64,000 nucleotides of DNA from Chelativorans xinjiangensis (GCF_009812055.1 NZ_WQNH01000010.1:46273-110272); one strand, 5' to 3'; counted from the first letter of the stretch, positions 27,956 to 37,023 are shown. The notes: generated by a model not told the origin, from the sequence alone. Made by a program: numbers and translations.

Positions 27956-27982
27956 GACAAGCAATGATTGCGGTGCTGCTAT
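27954..27982 (+). promoter_or_regulatory. Predicted sigma-70-type promoter of the methyltransferase-to-importer operon
   Basis: A consensus -35 (TTGACA, 27954-27959) is followed after 17 bases by TGCTAT (27977-27982), a moderate -10. The -35 overlaps the last bases of the inverted repeat at 27939-27955, so a bound repressor would block polymerase. The first gene starts 120 bases downstream. Confidence 0.45.
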
Positions 27983-28101
27983 TTCCGAAATGGCTTCGTG
28001 ATCGCTTCCTTTTAGAGCTTTTCAAGCAGCCTCCGACTGCATCGGCTTCGCTGCGATCACGCCTCTGAGCGACCCGGCAATACGCACGAAAGGATGATGC
28101 G

Positions 28102-28890
28102 ATGTACGGCGATGCGAAGATCGTGGAGTTTTCAGGAAGGCGTTCGGCGACCTACCAGGATGCTCTTGCGACCTACTCCAACGCATGGCGATCGGACATC
28201 GCCTGCATGGCCCGGTTTCTCGACCCGAAACGCGGCGAGAAGGTCCTTGAGATCGGTGCCGGCAACGGATATTTCAGCGTGGCGATCGCGGAGTTGATCG
28301 GAGCGGACGGACTGCTGGTGGCGACCGATCCGTCTGTCGATCAGCTATCGGCGCTCGAGGCGGATGCCGAGCACGGCAACATCCGCGTTGTCCAGGCAAC
28401 GGCAGAGGAGCTCGACATCGACTGCCGCGACTTCGATGCCGTGTGGAGCCGAGGGGCGATCCACCACGTCGCCAACAAGACTGCGGCGTTCGGGCGCCTT
28501 TCCGAGTGCGTCAGACCCGGCGGCCGGATGGTGATAGCCGACATCTTCGCCGGAACCCAGCTGGCGCGCTATTTTGACAGCGTCATCGCCAGAACCTGTT
28601 GCACCGGGCATGAGGTGGCGTTTCTTTCGCGAGAGTTCGCCGAGAGTCTTTGCGCGCTCACCGGGTGGAATACGCCTAGTTTCCACGATGTCACCACTCC
28701 ATGGGAATTCGACCGTCGGGAGGATATCGGTCATTTCCTTCATCTGCTGTTCTCGGCCAAGGACGGGATTACCCCCGACGAGTGCCTCGATGCAGCGGAT
28801 CGCTTCCTGAGCGTGACGCTCACGTCTTCGGGGTGGGCGCTGATGTGGCCCATGACGGTCATGACCACGACCCGCGCCAATTTCTCCTGA
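28102..28890 (+). CDS. SAM-dependent methyltransferase, first gene of aromatic/2-oxo-acid operon
   Basis: A 262-residue protein with motif I VLEIGAGNGYFSVAIAELIG, acidic motif II LLVATDPSVDQLSAL, and FDAVWSRGAIHHVANKTAAF plus VRPGGRMVIADIFAGTQ, as in Methyltransf_11-type enzymes. The start follows CGAAAGGATGATGCG. It is 17 bases upstream of a prephenate dehydratase gene. The linked genes suggest an aromatic or 2-oxo-acid substrate such as phenylpyruvate, but this is an inference from neighbours. Confidence 0.85.
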   Translation: MYGDAKIVEFSGRRSATYQDALATYSNAWRSDIACMARFLDPKRGEKVLEIGAGNGYFSVAIAELIGADGLLVATDPSVDQLSALEADAEHGNIRVVQATAEELDIDCRDFDAVWSRGAIHHVANKTAAFGRLSECVRPGGRMVIADIFAGTQLARYFDSVIARTCCTGHEVAFLSREFAESLCALTGWNTPSFHDVTTPWEFDRREDIGHFLHLLFSAKDGITPDECLDAADRFLSVTLTSSGWALMWPMTVMTTTRANFS

Positions 28891-28907
28891 GGGGAGCGAA
28901 GCCAGCG

Positions 28908-29861
28908 ATGCCGCATTCCGCGCTCAACTTCGACATGGTCCGACCGGCCAAGGCTGACATGCAGCCAGATTTGTTGAGGCGAAGGCCCCGCCGGTCGAAG
29001 TCACGCCCGACCGTCGCCTACCATGGCAAGCCAGGTGCATTCGTCCACATCGCCTGCAGCCACGCCTTTGCAAATGCGGACGCTTTGCCATTCGAGTCGA
29101 CAGCCGAAGCGGTTGCGGCCGTACATGCGGGCACGGCCGATGCCCTGATTGTTCCGTGCGAGAATCTGCTGGCGGGCCGCGTCCCTGACATCCACCTGCT
29201 GCTGCCCGAAAGCGGGCTGCACATCATAGGTGAACATTACGAACGGATCGAATTGCATATTGCGGCGCGACACGGAACGACTTTCGAAGAAGTCAGACGA
29301 GTGTACTCGCACCCGGTTGCGCTTCAACAGGTCAGATGCTTTCTCACCCTTCACGGGTTGCAAGGTGTCGGCGTGTCGAATACCGCCGCAGCTGCCGCAT
29401 ACATTGCGGAGAGCTCAGCCTTGGACGAAGCCGCAGTCGCATCGCGAGAAGCGGCACACTACTACGGCCTTCAAGTCCTTCGGGCCAACATCGAAGACAG
29501 CCCGCACAACATTACACGTTTCTACATTCTCGCTACCGAGCCCTCTCGATCCAGATCGAGGCAGGTGCCGATGCTCACGACCGTCCTTTTTGCCGTGGAG
29601 AACAGGCCAGGTTCGTTACACGATGCCATCGAAGGGTTCGGCCGGCACCAGGTGAACCTCACGCGACTCGAAAGCTATCTCGTCGATGGTGGTTTTGTCG
29701 CGACACGATTTCTCTGCGAATTCGAAGGTGATCCGCGCTCTACTGAAGTACGGAGTGCCGTGGAGCACCTTTCCATGAATTGCACGTCGAGCGTTATCCT
29801 CGGCACTTACCCGGCAAACCCGACGCGACCGCAGCCATCCGTGAGGGGGATGAAGGCGTGA
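28908..29861 (+). CDS. pheA: Prephenate dehydratase with ACT domain
   Basis: A 317-residue protein that converts prephenate to phenylpyruvate. The catalytic region has VAYHGKPGAFVHIACSHAF, FESTAEAVAAVHAGTADALI, VPCENLLAGRV and the conserved TRF (residues 203-205). An ACT domain follows (about 224-295) with NRPGSLHDAIEGFGRHQVNL. The usual ESRP phenylalanine-binding motif is replaced by ESYL (residues 255-258), so feedback control may be lost or altered. The first 33 residues are an unusual basic extension. ATG 28908 is preceded by GGGGAGCGAAG. The stop overlaps the next gene (GTGA). Confidence 0.88.
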   Translation: MPHSALNFDMVRPAKADMQPDLLRRRPRRSKSRPTVAYHGKPGAFVHIACSHAFANADALPFESTAEAVAAVHAGTADALIVPCENLLAGRVPDIHLLLPESGLHIIGEHYERIELHIAARHGTTFEEVRRVYSHPVALQQVRCFLTLHGLQGVGVSNTAAAAAYIAESSALDEAAVASREAAHYYGLQVLRANIEDSPHNITRFYILATEPSRSRSRQVPMLTTVLFAVENRPGSLHDAIEGFGRHQVNLTRLESYLVDGGFVATRFLCEFEGDPRSTEVRSAVEHLSMNCTSSVILGTYPANPTRPQPSVRGMKA

Positions 29862-31069
29862 GGCTCGCGGCTTCGGACTGGATGCATGAATCCGTCGAAG
29901 GATTCCGCGAACGTGCGCGACGCAGGTTGCCGCGCTTCGTTTTCGACTTCATTGATGGCGGCAGCGGCGGAGAGAGCACGCTTCTGGAGAACCGGGCCGC
30001 GCTCGACCGTATCAGGCTCGTGGGCTCCGGACCGCGCGATATGCACGAATGCTCCCAGGAAACATGTCTCTTCGGCCGTACAATCGCAATGCCGCTCGTC
30101 ATCGGTCCGACTGGGCTTGCCGGTGCTGCAAGGTCCGGCGGGGACGCTGCGCTCGCCCGGGCCGCCGGAGTTGCGGGCATTCCCTTCGTCATGAGTTCGG
30201 CTGCGACCGCAACCATGGAGGCGGTCGCGGAAGCAGGCGAAGGTCCGAAGTGGTTCCAGCTCTACGTGTTCCGGGACCGGGCCGTCACGCTGAGATTGAT
30301 AGAGCGTGCGGCCGCATTGGGTTTCGAGGCGCTGGAAGTCACCGTCGACAACACGATCCCCGGACGCCGACTTCGAGACGTCCGCAATGGCTTTACACTT
30401 CCGTTTCGATGGAATGCCGGCAAACTGTGCAGCCTTCTGGCGCATCCCGGCTGGACTCTGGATATGGTGCGAGTAGGCCCTCCCCGGCTCAAGGTCATGG
30501 CAGCCGAGCTTGACCTGCAAGCGACCGAAACCATCGCAGAGTTGATGCAGGCACAGCTCGACCCCTCCGTGGACTGGGACGACATCAAATGGGTGCGCAA
30601 CGCCTGGAAGGGACCCTTGATCGTCAAGGGCCTCCTCGACCCTGCCCAGGTCGGAAAAGCCATCGACGCTGGCGTTGACGGCATCGTGGTCAGCAACCAC
30701 GGTGGCCGGCAGATCGACGGAGCGGTCGCCACGATCGACATTCTTCCAGAGTTCGTCGAAGCGGCTGCCGGTCAACTGACCATTCTCATTGATAGCGGCT
30801 TCCGAACCGGAAGCGACATTGCCCGCGCCCTGGCTCTAGGCGCCGACGCCGTGCAGGTGGGGCGGGCGACGCTCTACGCGCTCGCGGCTGCAGGCGAGGC
30901 TGGCGTGCGCAAGGCGCTCGACGTTCTCAGAGAAGAGCTGCGCGTCGTGCAGATGCTGGCGGGAGCTCGCACGCCGGCCGAGTTCAGCGTGGCGAGCGTA
31001 CGCGGCGCTCGCATACCGTCCGTCCGGCCTGTCGCGGCTGTGGCCCCGGAGCGTCTGACCGGCTCCTGA
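29858..31069 (+). CDS. FMN-dependent 2-hydroxy-acid oxidase/dehydrogenase
   Basis: A 403-residue member of the lactate/mandelate/glycolate oxidase family. Features in order: RRRLPRFVFDFIDGGSGGES near the N-terminus, MPLVIGPTGLAGAARSGGDA, FVMSSAATATMEAVAEAGEG, IVKGLLDPAQVGKAIDAGVD and the active-site motif VVSNHGGRQIDGA with the catalytic histidine, then the phosphate-binding IDSGFRTGSDIARALALGAD. The GTG at 29858 overlaps the pheA stop and has GAGGGGGATGAAGGC upstream. It oxidises a 2-hydroxy acid to a 2-oxo acid; beside prephenate dehydratase, phenyllactate or mandelate are candidate substrates. Confidence 0.88.
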   Translation: MRLAASDWMHESVEGFRERARRRLPRFVFDFIDGGSGGESTLLENRAALDRIRLVGSGPRDMHECSQETCLFGRTIAMPLVIGPTGLAGAARSGGDAALARAAGVAGIPFVMSSAATATMEAVAEAGEGPKWFQLYVFRDRAVTLRLIERAAALGFEALEVTVDNTIPGRRLRDVRNGFTLPFRWNAGKLCSLLAHPGWTLDMVRVGPPRLKVMAAELDLQATETIAELMQAQLDPSVDWDDIKWVRNAWKGPLIVKGLLDPAQVGKAIDAGVDGIVVSNHGGRQIDGAVATIDILPEFVEAAAGQLTILIDSGFRTGSDIARALALGADAVQVGRATLYALAAAGEAGVRKALDVLREELRVVQMLAGARTPAEFSVASVRGARIPSVRPVAAVAPERLTGS

Positions 31070-31104
31070 TCGATTTCAACAAGAACGAAAATGGGGAACT
31101 TCTC

Positions 31105-32073
31105 ATGCGTATGACCGGTCGAATTATCGCCGCCCTTTTCGCCCTTGCGGCTGCTGCCTCATCTAGCCTTGCCCAGGACACGGAACCGAAAAAGGTGGCG
31201 CTCACCTATATTATCGATCATCCCGCGATCGACGCGGCTCGGCAGGGCATCGTCGATGCGCTTTCGGAAGCCGGCTATGCGGGAGAGCGGCTGGAGCTGA
31301 TCGTACAAAGCGCCCAGGGCAGCGTTCCGACACAGCAGCAGATCGCGCGAGAGTTTGCGGGTCTGGCGCCCGACCTTATGGTCGCGATCAGCACACCGTC
31401 GGCCCAGGCGCTCCAGAGCGTTGCGGGCGATGTGCCCGTCGTTTTCTCTGCGGTGACGGATCCTGTCGGCGCAAAGCTCGTCGCCTCGCTGGAAACGCCC
31501 GGCGGGATGATCACCGGAGCGAGCGACATGCAGCCCTTCGGTCCGACGCTCGACCTCATCCGCTCGCTGCTTCCCGATGCAAAGACTCTCGGCGTGATCT
31601 ACAATTCGGGAGAGGCGAATTCCGTATCCCAGGTTGAGGCTCTGACCGCCGAGGTCACAGCCGCCGGTTTCGAGGTCGTGGAATCCACGGCGTCGCAATC
31701 CGCAATGGTGCCAGACGCTGCGCGCAGTCTTGCCGGACGCGTCGATGCGATCCTCATTCCTACCGATAGCACTGTCGTTTCCGCCATCGAAGGCGTCGTT
31801 TCCGTCGGCGAACGCGCGAAGCTTCCCGTCTTCGCCAGCGATACCGACTCGGTGAAGCGCGGTGCGGTGGCGGCGCTCGGCTTCAACTACTACGAGCTTG
31901 GAAAGCTGAGCGGCGCGATGGCCGCGCGCATCCTCGGTGGGGAAAGCCCGGCATCGATCCCGGTCGGCGTTCTCGAAACGCAGGACCTCTACCTGAACCC
32001 GAAGGCGGCGGAAGCCATGGGGGTCACGATTCCTGCTGAAACGCTGGCATCGGCCGCCGTGGTCGTTGAGTAG
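31105..32073 (+). CDS. ABC transporter binding protein of the Trp/Tyr (TrpX-like) family
   Basis: A 322-residue periplasmic protein of the PF04392 type, with signal peptide MRMTGRIIAALFALAAAASS (cleavage near SLAQ). Typical stretches are VALTYIIDHPAIDAARQGIV, VVFSAVTDPVGAKLVASLET, GVIYNSGEANSVSQVEAL and ETQDLYLNPKAAEAMGVTIP. Members linked to permease and ATPase genes as here import tryptophan, tyrosine or related compounds. The next gene starts 11 bases later. Confidence 0.87.
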   Translation: MRMTGRIIAALFALAAAASSSLAQDTEPKKVALTYIIDHPAIDAARQGIVDALSEAGYAGERLELIVQSAQGSVPTQQQIAREFAGLAPDLMVAISTPSAQALQSVAGDVPVVFSAVTDPVGAKLVASLETPGGMITGASDMQPFGPTLDLIRSLLPDAKTLGVIYNSGEANSVSQVEALTAEVTAAGFEVVESTASQSAMVPDAARSLAGRVDAILIPTDSTVVSAIEGVVSVGERAKLPVFASDTDSVKRGAVAALGFNYYELGKLSGAMAARILGGESPASIPVGVLETQDLYLNPKAAEAMGVTIPAETLASAAVVVE

Positions 32074-32084
32074 AGGGCACCCCG

Positions 32085-33020
32085 ATGAGCATGTTCGCCC
32101 TGTCCGGCGCCATCGAGGCCGGACTGATCTTCTCGCTGGTGGCGCTGGGCGTCTATATGTCCTTCCGCCTCCTGAATTTCCCCGACCTTACTGTCGACGG
32201 AAGCTTTCCGCTCGGGGCTGCTGCGGCCGCGGTCGGGATCGTCAATGGGTTGAATCCCTTTCTCGCCACCGCCCTCGGCGTGGCCGCCGGCGCGGTGGCG
32301 GGGCTGGTCACGGGCGTGCTCAACGTGCGGCTCGGCGTCATGAACCTTCTCGCCGGCATCCTGACCATGGTTGCGCTCTATTCCATCAACCTGCGCATCA
32401 TGGGTAGCCCCAATACCTCGCTGTACGGATCCGAAACCGTCTTTACTCCGTTCGAGTCGCTGATCGGGCCCGGCCTCTGGACGAACGCGATCGTGCTTGC
32501 GGTGATCGCCCTTGCCGTCAAGCTGCTGCTTGACTGGTTTCTAAGGACGGAGCTTGGCCTTGCTTTGCGGGCGAGCGGCGAGAACCCTGTCATGGCTAGC
32601 GCGCAATCTATCGACAACGATCGAATGGTCCTTGTCGGAATGGCAATCAGCAACGGCATGGTGGGATTGGCAGGCGCTCTCTTCGCGCAAAGCGTTGGCG
32701 TGGCCGACGTGTCAATGGGCATCGGAACCATCGTGACGGGACTTGCAGCAATGATCATCGGCGAAGCCGTGTTCAAGGCGCGGAAGGTCGCATGGGCGAC
32801 CGTGGGCTGTCTCGCAGGGGCTATCCTTTATCGCTTCTTCATCGCAGTGGCGCTCAGTGCCGGCGTACTCGGTATCCAGGCGCAGGATCTCAATCTCGTC
32901 ACCGCGCTGGTCGTGGCTGTGGCGGTGGTTGCGTCGAAAGCGCGATTTGCCGGCGCCGCACGTGTTCGGCTCGGCATGACGCGTCTGCGCTCGACGTTCC
33001 AGCCGCAGCGAGGTGGTTGA
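32085..33020 (+). CDS. ABC transporter permease (Trp/Tyr type)
   Basis: A 311-residue permease related to the LivH fold: YMSFRLLNFPDLTVDGSFPL, LNVRLGVMNLLAGILTMVA, RTELGLALRASGENPVMASA (coupling loop) and SVGVADVSMGIGTIVTGLAA. About eight membrane segments. It lies between the TrpX-like binding protein and its ATPase and ends in a short basic tail. Confidence 0.88.
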   Translation: MSMFALSGAIEAGLIFSLVALGVYMSFRLLNFPDLTVDGSFPLGAAAAAVGIVNGLNPFLATALGVAAGAVAGLVTGVLNVRLGVMNLLAGILTMVALYSINLRIMGSPNTSLYGSETVFTPFESLIGPGLWTNAIVLAVIALAVKLLLDWFLRTELGLALRASGENPVMASAQSIDNDRMVLVGMAISNGMVGLAGALFAQSVGVADVSMGIGTIVTGLAAMIIGEAVFKARKVAWATVGCLAGAILYRFFIAVALSAGVLGIQAQDLNLVTALVVAVAVVASKARFAGAARVRLGMTRLRSTFQPQRGG

Positions 33021-33021
33021 G

Positions 33022-33819
33022 ATGCTCAGCGTGCGCGGTGTTCACGTTACCTTCAATCCCGGGACGGCCCTTGCGGTGGAAGCACTCCGTGGCGTCGATC
33101 TCGATGTGCCGGCGGGACAGTTCGTAACCGTGATCGGCACGAACGGCGCGGGCAAGTCCACCCTGCTTTCGATGGTGGCCGGTGATGTGAGACCCGATAG
33201 GGGAAGGGTAGCGGTCGACGGCAAAGACCTCACGCTACTGCCCGCTCGCGCCCGGGCCGGCGTGATCGGGCGGGTTTTCCAGGATCCGCGCATCGGAACG
33301 TGCGCCTCCCTGAGCGTGGAGGAGAACCTTGCGCTCGCGGCAAGCCGGGGACGTCGCCGGAACCTGCGCAACGCGCTGGGCGGTTCGCGCCGCCGCGCGT
33401 TCCTGGCGGAACAACTGGAGAGGCTTGGTCTCGGGCTCCAGGATCGCATCACCTCGCCGGTCGGAACGCTGTCGGGCGGCCAGCGGCAGGCCGTCAGCCT
33501 ACTAATGGCCACGCTCCTTCCGATGAAGGTTCTCATCCTCGACGAGCATACCGCGGCTCTCGACCCCGGCGCGGCGGCGCAGGTTCTGGCACTGTCGGCC
33601 GAGATCAACAAGGAGCAGGCTTTGACGACGCTGATGGTCACGCACAGCATGCGCCAGGCCCTCGACTACGGAGACCGGACCATCATGATGACCGCTGGCC
33701 GCATCGCGCTTGACGTCGCTGGCGAGGAGCGACGCCGTTATGAGGTGGGCACGCTGATGGAATTGTTCAAAAGGAACACCGGGGAGCCGGTCGAAGACGA
33801 CCAGCTCGTGCTGTCGTGA
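33022..33819 (+). CDS. ABC transporter ATP-binding protein (Trp/Tyr type)
   Basis: A 265-residue ATPase: Walker A GTNGAGKST (39-47), Q-loop RVFQDPRIGTCASLSVEENL, signature LSGGQRQAVSLLMAT and Walker B VLILDEHTAALDP. The H in DEHTAALDP is usual for this subfamily. ATG 33022 has GAGGTGG eight bases upstream; an in-frame GTG at 33013 is the alternative. Last gene of the operon that starts at 28102. Confidence 0.88.
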   Translation: MLSVRGVHVTFNPGTALAVEALRGVDLDVPAGQFVTVIGTNGAGKSTLLSMVAGDVRPDRGRVAVDGKDLTLLPARARAGVIGRVFQDPRIGTCASLSVEENLALAASRGRRRNLRNALGGSRRRAFLAEQLERLGLGLQDRITSPVGTLSGGQRQAVSLLMATLLPMKVLILDEHTAALDPGAAAQVLALSAEINKEQALTTLMVTHSMRQALDYGDRTIMMTAGRIALDVAGEERRRYEVGTLMELFKRNTGEPVEDDQLVLS

Positions 33820-33846
33820 ATGCTCGGGAAATGCCCTCGACCGGTT

Positions 33847-34191
33847 TCAGGTTGTCTTGCGTCGGGCCTCCCGCTCCCTCCCCAACTCGTCCTCGAGCAG
33901 ACCGGGCCGGCTCTCCGGAACCATCTGGCGCAGCTTCTCGATACGGACTTCGCCGAACAGCCCGGCACGCGTGTACGGCTCGCCTGCAAGGAAAGCATCG
34001 ACGGCCGCCCCGTCCGCCAGGTCGAGAACCATCAGGCTTCCAATGGTCCTGCTCTCGTCCGCAGCAAGCAGCGGCCCGCCAAACAGGATGACGGCGCGAT
34101 GACGGATCATGTATTCAAGGTGGATCGCACGTGTTTCCTGCCGCAAGCCTTCCGCATCGAGGCGATCGATACAATGAACGACAAAAGGCAT
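33847..34191 (-). CDS. YciI-family protein
   Basis: A 114-residue protein with the YciI ferredoxin-like fold: MPFVVHCIDRLDAEGLRQET, RAIHLEYMIRHRAVILFGGP, GSLMVLDLADGAAVDAFLAG and EPYTRAGLFGEVRIEKLRQM. The conserved His (HLEYM) and the DP/GE-type ends fit the family, whose members act as small dehydratase- or dehydrochlorinase-like enzymes or sensors. ATG 34191 gives the canonical length. It is transcribed away from the M20 gene; a shared divergent promoter with a MarR-type operator lies between them. A truncated second copy occurs at 37229-37321. Confidence 0.8.
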   Translation of the reverse strand: MPFVVHCIDRLDAEGLRQETRAIHLEYMIRHRAVILFGGPLLAADESRTIGSLMVLDLADGAAVDAFLAGEPYTRAGLFGEVRIEKLRQMVPESRPGLLEDELGREREARRKTT

Positions 34192-34265
34192 GTCGGACTC
34201 CTGATTGTCAGGACGGGTCGGTCCGGCCACAAAAAGCAGCCTGGGATATAATTGCACAATGCAAA
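34068..34265. repeat. Copy 1 of a duplicated yciI-5'/promoter segment
   Basis: About 198 bases covering the first 40 codons of the YciI gene and its upstream promoter/operator. It is largely identical to 37208-37406 in the same orientation, 3.1 kb away. Differences include an 11-base deletion in copy 2 between two GATGACGG direct repeats and an indel in the promoter. Confidence 0.75.
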
Positions 34266-34266
34266 T
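34247..34266. promoter_or_regulatory. Promoter -10 and candidate MarR operator between yciI-like and M20 genes
   Basis: TATAAT (34247-34252) overlaps AATTGCA-CAA-TGCAAAT (34250-34266), the same inverted repeat found at 27939 and 37392 with one mismatch in the outer arm. This block is homologous to the marR promoter but has lost about 11 bases covering the -35 seen there, so the rightward promoter may be weaker. On the other strand TTGCAT and TATATC could serve the YciI gene. Confidence 0.5.
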
Positions 34267-34399
34267 AAAATGCAATGAATGGAACGATGGCGACTTCGAA
34301 GCCGCCGCGCCAGAGAGGAACCTGGGCCATCGATGAAACGTCGCGCTTCGGCGCTTGACGTCTGGCGTCGTGGCCGAAGCAACGGGCAATGCACTCCAC

Positions 34400-35695
34400 A
34401 TGCGAGAGACAGTGAAAGCTGCCGAGGCTCCGTCCGAGCCGTCTGGTAACAGCGTCAACGTTCAAGGCGGAAAGCGGGACTCGTGCAAGCCGAGCGAGAC
34501 GGCCGTTGCTTGGATCAAGCGGCTGGTCGCCTTCGACACAACCAGCCACAAGTCCAATCTCGACCTCATCGAGGACGTGAAGGCCACGCTGGCACTGCTC
34601 GGGTTCGTTTTCCGCATCACGTACGACACCACGGGCCGCAAGGCGAACCTTCTCGCGACGCTTCCATCGGGTGATGGAAGGCTCACAGGAGGCCTTTGCC
34701 TGTCAGGCCACGTCGACGCAGTCCCCGTCGACGGGCAGCCCTGGTCATCTTCTCCCTTTTTGCCCGTCATACACGATAGTCGTATCTATGGCCGCGGTAC
34801 GTGCGACATGAAGGGCTTCGTCGGCACCGCGATTGCCGTAGCCGTCGCGCACCACGACAAGCCGAGGCAAGCCCCGCTCCATCTTGCCCTTTCCTACGAC
34901 GAGGAAGTCGGCTGCCTGGGTGCGCCGGCAATGGTTCAGGACATGATCGCCAGCGGCATCGTTCCCGATGGATGCGTCGTCGGCGAGCCCACCATGATGA
35001 AGGTTGTCAGTGCCCATAAGGGCGCCAATGTCGGCCGGTGCAGAGTTGAAGGGCTGGCGCGGCACTCGTCGCTTGCCCCGCAAGGCATCAATGCCATCGA
35101 GTTCGCGTCACGGATCATTGTCCACATGCAGTCCATGGCGGATGAATTCGCGCGGAGCGGGCCGTTCTCCGACGGCTTCGATGTGCCCTTCACGACTCTG
35201 CAGGTCGGCCAGATCGAGGGCGGCATCGCCGTAAACACCGTGCCTGCCTCCTGCACTTTCACCTTCGAGCTCCGCAACCTGCCCAGTACGTCCGCCGACG
35301 CGGTCTTCGACAGGATCAGGGAATACGCGCGCACAGAGGTTCTCCCGCCCATGCGCCACCGCGCCGATGGGGCGGCCGACATCGTCTTTGAACGGCTGGC
35401 GGCCGCTCCTGCGCTGGAACCGCAGGAAGACAGCGCGTTCACGCGCCTCGTGCGTGCCGTCACCGGTGACACCGCTATCCGCAAGGTCGCCTACGGAACG
35501 GAAGCCGGGATCTTCAGCCAGGCCGGTATTCCCACCGTCGTCTGCGGGCCGGGCGACATCGCGCAGGCGCATACGGCCGACGAATATGTCGAACTTTCGC
35601 AGATCGCGCGTTGCGAGGCGGTTCTCTCCGAACTCGCCAAGCGCATGTGCGTGCGCGCCTCGGAACCTCTTTCCAGCAAGGAGACAGCATCGTGA
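34400..35695 (+). CDS. M20 family deacylase (acetylornithine deacetylase/ArgE-like)
   Basis: A 431-residue zinc hydrolase. Metal and active-site motifs are LSGHVDAVPVDGQPW (His and Asp), YGRGTCDMKGF (bridging Asp) and YDEEVGCLG (general base Glu and metal Glu). The dimerisation domain and terminal HTADEYVELSQI histidine region are present. It matches ArgE/acetylornithine-deacetylase-like enzymes that remove acyl groups from amino acids. ATG 34400 is used; a TTG at 34355 is possible, and neither has a clear ribosome site. The stop overlaps the transporter gene start (GTGA). Confidence 0.86.
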   Translation: MRETVKAAEAPSEPSGNSVNVQGGKRDSCKPSETAVAWIKRLVAFDTTSHKSNLDLIEDVKATLALLGFVFRITYDTTGRKANLLATLPSGDGRLTGGLCLSGHVDAVPVDGQPWSSSPFLPVIHDSRIYGRGTCDMKGFVGTAIAVAVAHHDKPRQAPLHLALSYDEEVGCLGAPAMVQDMIASGIVPDGCVVGEPTMMKVVSAHKGANVGRCRVEGLARHSSLAPQGINAIEFASRIIVHMQSMADEFARSGPFSDGFDVPFTTLQVGQIEGGIAVNTVPASCTFTFELRNLPSTSADAVFDRIREYARTEVLPPMRHRADGAADIVFERLAAAPALEPQEDSAFTRLVRAVTGDTAIRKVAYGTEAGIFSQAGIPTVVCGPGDIAQAHTADEYVELSQIARCEAVLSELAKRMCVRASEPLSSKETAS

Positions 35696-37023
35696 CCATC
35701 GCCTCACAGGTTTCGCAATCCGAATCCGCAGAGTTCAACAAGGTGACACCGAACCAACGGCGGGTGATCGTTGCGGCATCGATCGGCAATGCGTTGGAAT
35801 GGTTCGATTTCGCGATCTACGGGTTCTTCGCCGCCACCATCGCCCGGCTCTTCTTCCCGACGGAAAGCGGGACCGCGTCTCTGCTGCTGACCTTTGCCAC
35901 CTTCGGTGTCGCCTTCATCATGCGGCCGGTAGGAGCGGTGGTCATCGGAAGCTATGCCGATCGCAAGGGCCGGAAGGCGGCGCTTTCCCTGTCGATTGTC
36001 CTCATGGTCCTCGGAACGGCGATGATCGCTCTTATGCCGACCTATGAGACGATCGGCATCGCTGCGCCCATTCTCATTACACTGGCGCGGCTGCTTCAAG
36101 GTCTCTCGGCAGGTGGTGAATTCGGCAGCGCCACCGCGCTGCTGGCCGAGCAGGACCCGCGCCGCCGCGGTTTCTTCGCAAGCTGGCAGGTGGCGAGCCA
36201 GGGCCTGATGATCATGCTTGCCGCATCATTCGGCATTGCTCTTTCCGGCGTTTTCGCCGCGGAATCGTTTGGAGACCACGGCTGGCGCATTCCCTTCCTG
36301 TTCGGTCTCTCGCTCGGGCCGGTCGCGTTCCACATCCGGCGCAAGATCGATGAATCCCCCGAATTTCGCCCCGCTGAGACACTGAAGTCGCCGCTACGCT
36401 GCGTCGTGGCAAATCAGACGCTGCGCCTTGTCTTCGGCATCGGCGCGGTGATCTTCGCGACCGTTTCAGCCTATCTCGTTCTGTTCATGCCTACCTATGC
36501 GATCCGCCAGCTCGGCGTAACCGCCTCGGCTGCGTTCACCGCGATCAGCCTCGTTGGCCTGATCCAGCTGTGCCTGGCCCCCGTGTTCGGGCACTGCTCC
36601 GACCGGATCGGGCGCTTCAGGATCATGATTCCGGCGGCGACCGTGTTTCTGGTTTGCATCTACCCGCTCTTCGCGTGGCTTGCAGCCGCGCCCGGCCTGG
36701 AACGCCTGATTGTTGTGCAGATTGTAGCAGGGTTACTCGCCACAGCCTATTTCGCGCCACTCCCGGCGTTGCTGGCTGAGCTCTTCCCGGCAGGTACGCG
36801 AACCAGCGGATTGTCGCTTTGCTACAATCTGGCCGTAACGGTCTTCGGCGGGTTTGCCCCGTTCATCATCACCTGGCTGATCGCGACGACCGGAAGCAAT
36901 CTCGCGCCTAGCATCTATGCTGGTGCTGCTGCCGCGCTAAGCCTTATCGCCCTCATCGTGTTGTGTTCGCGTCTCCCGATGTCCGGGCCTCACATCAATG
37001 TTGTTGGTTCGGAGGCCCGCTGA
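35692..37023 (+). CDS. MFS transporter, metabolite:H+ symporter type
   Basis: A 443-residue, 12-segment transporter of the MHS/ProP-like group. Family marks are IGNALEWFDFAIYGFFAATI at the N-terminus, FIMRPVGAVVIGSYADRKGR (loop 2-3 motif) and LLQGLSAGGEFGSATALLAE. GTG 35692 overlaps the deacylase stop and has AAGGAGACAGCATC upstream. MHS carriers import organic acids, betaines or amino-acid derivatives; here it may bring in the acylated substrate of the linked M20 enzyme. Confidence 0.88.
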   Translation: MTIASQVSQSESAEFNKVTPNQRRVIVAASIGNALEWFDFAIYGFFAATIARLFFPTESGTASLLLTFATFGVAFIMRPVGAVVIGSYADRKGRKAALSLSIVLMVLGTAMIALMPTYETIGIAAPILITLARLLQGLSAGGEFGSATALLAEQDPRRRGFFASWQVASQGLMIMLAASFGIALSGVFAAESFGDHGWRIPFLFGLSLGPVAFHIRRKIDESPEFRPAETLKSPLRCVVANQTLRLVFGIGAVIFATVSAYLVLFMPTYAIRQLGVTASAAFTAISLVGLIQLCLAPVFGHCSDRIGRFRIMIPAATVFLVCIYPLFAWLAAAPGLERLIVVQIVAGLLATAYFAPLPALLAELFPAGTRTSGLSLCYNLAVTVFGGFAPFIITWLIATTGSNLAPSIYAGAAAALSLIALIVLCSRLPMSGPHINVVGSEAR

